This document shows, piece by piece, positions 52,601-54,317 of a stretch of 54,317 nt of DNA. Below the pieces are notes generated by a model. It was not told the origin of the DNA. It made no database searches and saw only the letters and a list, made by a program, of their open reading frames with translations. Positions within the stretch are counted from its first letter, which is position 1, and the number at the start of each line of letters is the position of its first letter. The stretch is taken from assembly GCA_008125075.1 (NCBI GenBank), contig VLTH01000002.1, forward strand, positions 2,040,360 through 2,094,676. Direction: 5' to 3'. The DNA is from Acetivibrio alkalicellulosi (lineage in GTDB: Bacteria > Bacillota > Clostridia > Acetivibrionales > Acetivibrionaceae). A program made the translations under genes and the position numbers.

Positions 52601-54317
52601 GATTATCAAGCTCTATTACTATGACATTATATGGCCCCATTCCCGTACTTCTAAAGTGTCTGACCTTAATATAGTAAGTTTCATTTGAAGATAAACTGTG
52701 TTGTATTAAAAAGTTTCCGTCTTCTCCTGAGCTATGGTCTGAAGCAATTACATTTCCATCCCCATCTATAAGATATCCAAATGTATTGGTATCACCAGTG
52801 CTTTTAATAATATAATTCCCAGCTCTTGTCGATTTAAATTTAAAGAAATCAACATCACCTTCATAGTTTATTGCCCCAGCTGTTTTTACTCCAATTTCTA
52901 TCTGCGTTGCTCTGTCCATATCATTGCCATGGTCATCTGTTAAAGTTACTGTTATGGTGGATTGTGAAGTGTTTCCTGAATGATCAAATGCCTTTACTAT
53001 ATATGTATATGTATTATTTATTGTTAAACCTGTATCCTCATAATTTGTAACATTTGTTGTACCTATTTTCACTTCATCCCGATATATATGGTATCCTGCA
53101 ACTCCCCCATTATCCACAGAAGGTCTCCATTTTAAATATACAGTTGTATCAGTATAATAAGCAGATAAATCTCCTGGAGGAGTTGGTGGATCATCATCTA
53201 CATCAGTAGTTACTGTTATGCTGTTACTAGCTTCTGATATATTTCCGCCATCATCATAAGCCATTACCATATAGGTGTATGTGGTATTTGGAATTAATCC
53301 TTGATCTGTATAGGAAGTACCTCTTACTGTTTTTAGCACATCCCCATCACGAAGTATCCTATACCCAGCAACCCCTGTATCATCTGTAGATGCTTCCCAC
53401 CGTAATGAAACTGTTGCAACGCATTTAGCAACAATCTCTAATTTCTGTGGTACACTTGGAGGCTCAGTATCATATATTAGAATATTCCACACATTAGATT
53501 CATTAAATTCATACTCGTCAAGGGGTTTTGTTATTTGTAATATGTTAAACTTTGAACTTCCCGGATGCGAAAAGTTCACTGTCTGTAGCTTAGTCCCACT
53601 TAATATTACCTTATGATTTCTACTTGCAGCAAAGTTGCTCCCTGATCCAGATATTTGCCTAAAATCCCCTTTTACTTCCAGTATGCCTTCTCTCAAATAA
53701 CTTGAATGTCCATATCTGCTTGCTGTATAAAAACTTCCTCCCACATATACATAATCATTTTCTTTTGTCATAATTATGTATCCCCAACATTCTCCGTATG
53801 TTACATCTCCACTTGCATTTGTACTCTCTGTCTGTATCCGGTAGTCTCCTTCTATATATATTTCTCCTCCATTTACATTGAGAACTTCGCTTTGTTGTAT
53901 CATGTTACCCTTTACTTGTAGCTCTCCTCCTCCTATGTCTATATTACTACTAGTATTTAGTTTGCCATTTACAACTAACTTTCCACCGCGTAAGTTAATA
54001 TTTCCACTGCTGGTTAGGCTTCCATCTATATCTATTGTATATCCATTCATATTTATTGTGCTGTTTGTTATTTTAAATCCGCTCTCCACTATAAAATCAC
54101 TACTCATATTCCAATTTGATGACACTATTTCAAATAATTTTATTGGATTTTCATTTCTTATAAAATTATTAACTGACAGTGCACTTGCAAAATTTATACC
54201 TTCCTCTGATTCATTTTTTAGCTCAAGTATATTAAACTTTGAATTACCTGGACTTGCAAATCTCACTGTCTGTTCCCTAGTGCCACTTAATATTACCTTA
54301 TGATTTCCACCTGCAGC
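34614..54317 (-). CDS. Giant multidomain surface protein (FN3/Ig/CARDB/PKD/InlB), N-terminus outside the window
   Basis: The frame is open to the window edge: 17 more codons precede the first GTG at 54266 and match an internal repeat, so the true start lies beyond. At least 6567 residues are encoded. Approximate order by position: beta-repeats (54317-53500); nine FN3 domains with a PPC domain (52930-52615) and four Ig-like domains between them (53485-49295); super-module 1 (49290-44400); super-module 2 (43830-38620); an all-helical domain (38600-37130); PPC-like and Ig-like domains; three InlB/Flg_new-type repeats (35640-34975); and a C-terminal beta domain. No sortase motif, SLH or dockerin is seen at the C-terminus. 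Anchoring is unknown. The role is probably adhesion or a surface scaffold (inference). Codon use and base composition match the neighbours. Confidence 0.93.
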   Translation of the reverse strand, partial: AAGGNHKVILSGTREQTVRFASPGNSKFNILELKNESEEGINFASALSVNNFIRNENPIKLFEIVSSNWNMSSDFIVESGFKITNSTINMNGYTIDIDGSLTSSGNINLRGGKLVVNGKLNTSSNIDIGGGELQVKGNMIQQSEVLNVNGGEIYIEGDYRIQTESTNASGDVTYGECWGYIIMTKENDYVYVGGSFYTASRYGHSSYLREGILEVKGDFRQISGSGSNFAASRNHKVILSGTKLQTVNFSHPGSSKFNILQITKPLDEYEFNESNVWNILIYDTEPPSVPQKLEIVAKCVATVSLRWEASTDDTGVAGYRILRDGDVLKTVRGTSYTDQGLIPNTTYTYMVMAYDDGGNISEASNSITVTTDVDDDPPTPPGDLSAYYTDTTVYLKWRPSVDNGGVAGYHIYRDEVKIGTTNVTNYEDTGLTINNTYTYIVKAFDHSGNTSQSTITVTLTDDHGNDMDRATQIEIGVKTAGAINYEGDVDFFKFKSTRAGNYIIKSTGDTNTFGYLIDGDGNVIASDHSSGEDGNFLIQHSLSSNETYYIKVRHFRSTGMGPYNVIVIELDNQSPTVPSGLAVLSTAVTSISFRWEPSTDNVAVLGYEIYRDGQKTATTQETSFTDTELEPGTTYTYTVRAYDAAGNYSPFSEELSVMADVDTEPPTPPANLRVSSRTRTSVSLIWTASTDNVGVLGYEVYQNGEMVGTTNTNRFTQEDLTENVTYTYTVKAYDAAGNSSEESNSLDVTLTLPSAPTGINADGEELQVVLTWKPSDSIDISHYNVYRETEGFEITKLRENIKTTKLTDIDVVAGIEYIYYVSSVDIYGIEGELSEEAVAIPLEDTTSPMIDSFNAQRTGDVFNLRAGVRDNIGVSLVEFSYSLKDLEEWNELAVITTTPERGRTVYANYLWDTQELEDGIYKIKVIAYDEAGNVSDDLIINITVRNTPPDAPLTIEAVPGELEVVVVWAKVDDRDLALYKLYRSTDGLNYEPVLETVLRSYTDRNVEENNTYIYRVIAVSTYGHESEGAFSEAVTVLPDTTPPEIIGMLPKEDSRLNKIVRLSVLAQDNVKLQDMEFLYSLNPDDESWISIGKTLSGSINWSTKNIDDGIYFVKVLVNDTSNNTSELIVLYEIDNTPPNPPVLGASSSELRVLLNWQLNDSPKDFDHYRVYKSASGEEETFVLATITEASFYEDKTAPFDGDSFYKVTAVDSLGNESQPSNIINTRPGSDVTSPEIIKFTPEDGSAVRSGVTLTAYANDNVGVSKYSFQFRYVTEDGQPVDDGEWTIIADVNSLKDQDAIVNWNTLSIGAHGEMLYPDGYYQVKVVASDKAENYSERIHTFVLANNPPSPPEQIFVKAGEWQLVVSWSPVLRSDFRHYVLYRKEGKNGEWEKIINNTTSNVYIDTARDPRNEYFYRVSVVNDLGRESEKTYDYSQDEEINFNIDTRALHQTSNPLVLSMKPVELARTNGTLELETLISDRVGVNIIYEYAYLGDAPSSNLTGNETWQLIGEDASPRVAASSNWLEDNYGESQVPWAATGEVPFISNYTWDVSDISSGTYAVRVVAINRGNNQSTLIKRYIVDREAPDAPSNIMITDSKSGGELQLSWERSLATDVDYYKLYRSSHSGGPFTLITDSRSLIYRDTGLTDGTIYYYLVTAIDMAGNESENSNQVSAIPTALSDLTIKEIKSVPGLPAYGRQSAITATIENLGYANAKGTVDFYIDKGQEDEHIGSAVVDVRSMNSSQASIQWTPKEDIDNIVKIKAIVTTMPGTEDINENNNKLYNEFRLNIPPEAIIETNEWVYSGDRFTVDGSLSQDLDGRIVSYIWNMGDGSEKKGAYLTHMYQIPGNYNITLTVTDNNGAESSTTASIHVQDNRPDLIVSNISWSPEEPQEGDVVRISAQIGNIGKGPNRQGFLTGFYINNRYMGYVRVDDTIEPGQSLEVPFIWIAEHGIHVLEVVANDILDNLKEINTSNNSKTVPLTSQQVYFPDVAIDNITWTSGDDINLSSETPFGYRVSISNKGSAKAERFFISLYINGEWTAKQHVNLLDVDETREIVFMVKPSSGIHEITVRVDDPVPVLIELNKENNIASIITPEFNVTYPKIELAPITWLPQETVLTEGTSLTFETKVKNSGSVVIRNKFNVDFIVNGQVIRKVTVDGLNVGEEKEIWSRWVAQPGTHSVSVVADALGAVIDTDYAVQVDAKVPELNIIYPDLNISDVQWSPVSLKYGTPVTFIARVSNQSVTSIFNEFNVGLYANGKQVAGKRVRGLRGHSTAIIDLTWTPDVVGDANLKIVVDNFNQINQQPISHGVRRIWEESFNIADSLVVETQPNPENQCEVFNAHVFTSSDSLIPIEVKAWKASQPSKLLNLDDGVKASYTLKKDAGLIMSGEIGYNFAAGTFKGQIPIISLENGLYILTFEVGDGVENIHVSNNILIVQETIGTVETDKSFYQLGETVRISGYFRFRDGSPVTNERIVLELPIPGSDSNASKFEYVDTDENGYFKLDIMSTSLGAGNWSVNAVAYKKGVGNESVTNFTIWGMKASPTNINLVTSKNSSFSRFIAIENTAKEGQSLTGVSAVLVNLTPDSGVRAVMDTSILLPVIHADNGSGVMLNFNSPLDSADTAEYKVIFSSSEGATSTSNIKIHLRPATPLPVTDPKVIRAGVNPNSNITRTVTVTNKGLGSMENIRLESPKSLPWIRAINLENTFLAPGQSSTFDIIINPTDCTPFGQYQDSIIVTDGKYKTILEVAVEVSSANRGSLSFVVKDDTGEIVENAEVTIIAKEPSIQLIRGQEVIYYQNYYAKTDKNGIAIFEGSPLGEYSYIIRAKGRNRVDGIAHVMPMIESALVQVIMEAQPVQIEWTVVPTTIEDKYDIELELTFATNIPKPKFGFIPPWINIPKHVNETIILEATVVNTGLVAITDITASVVRSSAMDGGISIVGGGYIGEIPAHGSARVSIMVQPGYYNLRGVNNWNDPSSMGDRVVLTGRYVSFDTDTGLPVYPPEQITGTLPLVNPGEQKVIIRNSNNGDEKFEYEMPEGEGPGGDLFDQPNTPPKESDAQIVTLKLGQTATLERQAFDATLIVSNGYASNALQNLEVRVLITDTDGKDVTGQNFIIPTGIQGISALDGSASLSPGSNMTASWKLIPGEGLGGEDLEGKVYLARAVVSYYVNGRYVETQTQPEEITIVPQPKIKLNYYIPGEIISGQPFRLGVVAENLGHGVAKSLVIDSGQLEIETNQSGLLTEFRILETSFGSSTGNRFRLNLGDIQPHSKVSGYWLVNWIMYEEKEGAEPFNGEFRDFKATLHHLDYMGVQLNPLIVDISTEIIGKDNLSLDGENVYSLIDVGHTGFPNYLINLTSGMRLPIYVPQSLNVEKHPDMEYNTLEFSVPAIEGDPDKGEMPRYQVLMLKDTLPEIPIRSVTRNKYGEDQEEISLNRNNFWKSNGNIYIVDEIPILNIKPDNYSYEQQRYYHPASYTVDFSSGTVIDRVEYASIYYEMDLKTMEVNPTLAFYDIGVHPNEAQMTSVRAYVNNEGTSIESGTVEFFAARINNRGQKEDEFKIGEGKFINLKPLHSVYVYTDWMPGQGGSYILEARIRGNNSLKGAYSKEAIVNYRPYADAGTDFSANVLNPVRFDGSRSYDKDGYIQSFIWEFGDGESGFGVAPVHTYRDSGTYRVKLTVMDNNYMESTSEMQITVNETRPDLRVTQLNLSNDNPEEGEKIEVTATIYNGGYRATDKSFLVGFYVNNMFNNYVRINDTINVGESIDVTFEWLNSRGAHMLTVVANDMGRAVDEADFDNNQRSKAVYTESYFLPNLKVVDLDWNGAQNGLMDWNEEVTLSAVILNDGMANAGRFNVAFYENDRLIDVRTVETLPYVSGLNTIEVTTTWRAEREGTHNFKVVADGPIPYIVETDKSDNEKEIVSPNIRLRYPDLVVESITMIPERTTIEPEQSLIFNVSIKNTGYANINKPFNISAYADNIYIGTVNLKELQGNGNAFVSFAWNRPVSGVESIRIVVDENNYIRELNKFNNSFLYQLSSPLNVRLPQLAVEEIITTTDDITPKYGDVVSTEVTLRNISEVPIVRPFTTALYVNNVMVGNFRTSRSMQPNATITGVVEWKADYIPTSPHYELTVYADAYSELHLINRSTTKKTDYFKVEGQLVLECTMARDVYTVVESPEYTIKVTSTDELWRPLGWHDNVVAELEVYKGELNEKGNPQGIQVLSYSMDYDEVKGVFKSSIEDELEVGDYTVYITIKKGDVQQKVINRPLRIIEDYLVTVDSTKLTYSVGEEIEITGRVTTDDGKMPIEEAEVTVIIVGEREWRIDIVTDHQGYYTHVFKLPRGFGGSYSLRAEARVNEAIKLSQSKVFYVEGVYLSLVPEVKVTAGDTKSVTITLVNVGTVPLSSIEINETWKTPKEYIKAHIEGNIPFSMEPGESIDINLKVNSEEFAIPGSNALEFNVRCAQGYEYTADVNIEVVEANPKYGIVNSWERDLFVAARPGEIVTHIVSVANVGTGTIRDLEVSPPEKLPWIYITTSGTDLILPVDKGLSIRDEKSRAVIALNFAPDEYVRPGLYKDVIKITSNAGTYEIPFSVNVGAANLGTIVLEVVNENNAPLEEENIVLIGPHKSDWYQPGEEVFYNGDLIGKAVYKFENIPEGIYTVKVSAPEYEGIVKSISVPAVINLVPEKIALKKQRVSLSWGFDSILNAIRSIQQSTEDFILEQHIYIDYDKPQLLLNFPADEVCLKDTYSIDQITGRQISIKNTYQHGDISSVEAHIAYENFDLPDNSIVLNYGRVSSNYIILGDFTSGESKNISWSFDTSNLYYKVEVQPVNQFGHYMITLPAEVTGENFEAWIKGLERTQYNDKRVEILSWDEESNTYVISVPSNEDGSFTKPYENIQKNYGKHYAIDAVIVLRGKAINILGEEETVTQDIPIRINYSPADVITESLPERNIPKYTVREGIGNEEAQEVRKFSKDFLNSRLKIDFTDIPQRAGAAGASIGFSQDVAMVDEGFDIIFNFTNPYEENVIKDATFLLKITNMPLDEGLNIPQGAKQVNNWFISEPEEAVTIPSLEGRSSREIRYSIKSQRGMGDISGDYYVYFKYTYTLDGEIYEGYMGPKKFTIEPPPKLYVSYRLNSLEEDNLYKLEAIVTNAGEGTARNVNIGLPFIPGINHMEVVEIYSKYENHNDSISSLNVGDVEPGETKWGVFLIKAKGLENWSNLPNLAVHSTYVNDNIVIAPMTVQQVWDDDFKVLIDEVAKLEYNLQNLMDQTIRDIAILLADVAYFVEERDSAINYARVMDALGDLNSAVGLYMNMLNIVKLKENFSVAFKNPIKLIPRRLYFTPEEQAKIKELTDKLNEAQLKVKELEQKIQSGNISEKEKRDIEREIVLVKFDIDVYAKKLKAITATPDSSADTILKLFGLEAIGGFKDTVQSKANEDNIKKMMGGLINVAVEMRKKDNYSAYSREDIVNFMINEINLLPFKIIDEKRAEEYFLASLEVDNMEFNHLINELIERSEEISIEDLKRRLETELIQTKRLLQKYREDSAAAPAYYPFNPVLEYLTRLNNSLREMWSSVEAIYGVQGKYKNVWIYHPQGGDLLPYEVEFDEYREVLIESLRIQTRAYLDLAQIWRLSAYKSEIVSYEYFSNLLGIVPTGGIAGTFLGLYNSVINTTILAQIKSNIAMQQVGLKDRGIMELSYNTAKATDLSGLSLFRELAIARSVNSMFVAIDEWRKIDPPLPVEVISIVVPDVPVGPANEVGEGKAILKIKNIYTGTLTLAPLLEIYSSKGLISSPKGSPVTVEPGNTATIEIPFIVPRSTMMDAGGYTAVAFIDIAEPDTMSIGDPEGPYISHFYVGTYEQIDARRNFYQVSQPMGRDINPGEIDEITIYSDGQSGEIRLFMASIHGTKLELGVYDPEGNFAGNIKGSKTNNVQGVTINGLINNLDYIRIEKPVTGNYKVVVKSPEEGQVETYVLSVVELPDLGAVPDISYSFIVTCPSRDVEFELDVFESGMRYDIEKVSFRIGELVNGDGYKVPEGIFRFTGYNGKELSKTIASGSGLSVSAIGQMPHDAPDGVYLGVLTITVEGNNLNPELIRQTNVLSADDLEYGWSNVGENIYEYNVPVLIDMNTSTPESPILYPIDEPLQTSPNSIRIEGEANESLGILVWVNGELGGIFEVDEEGKFNSPLSIEKGTHSIYVTGFNNYGTQSQPSQEYFVVVAGREPVNEPLRDMLEVSTVGSGFVIINHDEILPPNYKKSYEYGSKIILTAQENAGSKFAYWEDVEIGRMISTDLVYEFIMGTGKKVKAVFYTIVSEEAEEYIVVFKNRSGMILQSTIVAKNASAEPPDQPSLVGYKFAGWDKDFSSVQSHMIITPIFERLEDKYSITVEGGKLSTGARLGQYQFDMRVKVIADEAEEGKKFSHWEQDGMRISSNSTFSFFMPKRETVLRAVYVEDTNIIDVAPFITLSEDVLIDAKEKAIMFTASRNVTEGYVLVESGVILLKSTIEREKEITLDTDNILRGRIKNNSTNQFYVRKLNVNEGEIWYARAYMIYEDAEGRIITVYSNNTVKAVID
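38620..43830 (-). repeat. Super-module copy 2 in the giant gene
   Basis: Domain order: CARDB-like (VNPTLAFYDIGV), PKD with EFGDGES (43495-43240), four CARDB domains beginning RPDLRV, LPNLKV, YPDLVV and LPQLAV, macroglobulin-like, regulatory-like (ITGRVTTDDGKMPIEEAE), NEW3-like, then GAANLGTIVLEVVNE and further beta domains. It matches copy 1 in order but is diverged in sequence. Confidence 0.75.
44400..49290 (-). repeat. Super-module copy 1 in the giant gene
   Basis: Protein-level domain order: CARDB (LSDLTIKEI), PKD with NMGDGS (48950-48690), four CARDB domains beginning RPDLIV, FPDVAI, YPKIEL and YPDLNI, a macroglobulin-like domain, a carboxypeptidase-regulatory-like domain (VSGYFRFRDGSPVTNE region), NEW3-like, then SSANRGSLSFVVKDD and further beta domains. 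It corresponds domain by domain with copy 2. Confidence 0.75.
53520..54317 (-). repeat. N-terminal tandem repeat units of the giant protein
   Basis: The segment reading NHKVILSGT-Q-V-F-PG-SKFNIL occurs at 54302-54200 and again at 53610-53530, with the DNA still similar. Between them lie Gly/Asn-rich beta-helix-like strands (INLRGGKLVVNGKL, IDIGGGELQVKGN, NVNGGEIYIEGDY). The array continues past the window edge. Confidence 0.8.

Overview
The window is low-GC DNA from an anaerobic, endospore-forming member of the Firmicutes (class Clostridia). Spo0A, an Fe-S class I fumarase, a 2-hydroxyacyl-CoA dehydratase/activator pair and a DUF1858 redox-disulfide protein all point there. The 16S rRNA reads most like Clostridium cluster III (the Acetivibrio/Hungateiclostridium/Pseudobacteroides group). 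That placement is judged by eye and needs a database comparison.

Layout. 1-7.5 kb (minus strand): a DUF4015 glycoside-hydrolase-like lipid-anchored or secreted protein, then a complete rRNA operon transcribed 16S - tRNA-Ala - 23S - 5S - tRNA-Asn from two tandem consensus promoters. The 23S gene carries an intervening sequence of about 145 nt in helix 45. 7.6-10.9 kb: a queC-queD-queE operon for 7-deazaguanine synthesis, continuing into two overlapping uracil-DNA-glycosylase-family genes, one of which has lost the Fe-S cysteines. 10.9-16.6 kb: a dehydratase/activator pair, a YdjM-like membrane protein, an LCP-family cell-wall ligase and dapF. 16.9-21.8 kb (plus): a glycosylation cassette with a GtrA-like flippase, a possible 55-residue protein, a PMT-family mannosyltransferase with an extracytoplasmic carbohydrate-binding-like domain, and a polyprenyl-phosphate glycosyltransferase. 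22-25.5 kb: a relic of a BspA-type repeat protein, five tRNA genes (Glu, Asp, Thr, Tyr; Lys), purA and a DUF1858 protein. 25.6-34.5 kb: two-subunit fumarase, a universal-stress-like protein, HU, spo0A, aroA, a degenerate response regulator, a THUMP-domain rRNA methyltransferase and a GNAT acetyltransferase.

34.6-54.3 kb is one open reading frame on the minus strand, at least 6567 residues and still open at the window edge. It encodes a giant beta-sandwich surface protein: N-terminal beta-repeats, alternating FN3 and Ig-like domains, then two consecutive copies of a roughly 1600-residue super-module (CARDB, PKD, four CARDB, macroglobulin-like, carboxypeptidase-regulatory-like and further domains). 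After these come an unexpected all-helical domain of about 490 residues and InlB-type repeats. The glycosylation cassette and LCP protein could serve such a surface protein, but that link is inference.

Three families of small non-coding intergenic repeats are scattered through the window. Two of them supply the stop codons of neighbouring genes, and one copy is nested inside another family. No CRISPR array, prophage or intact transposase gene was found.
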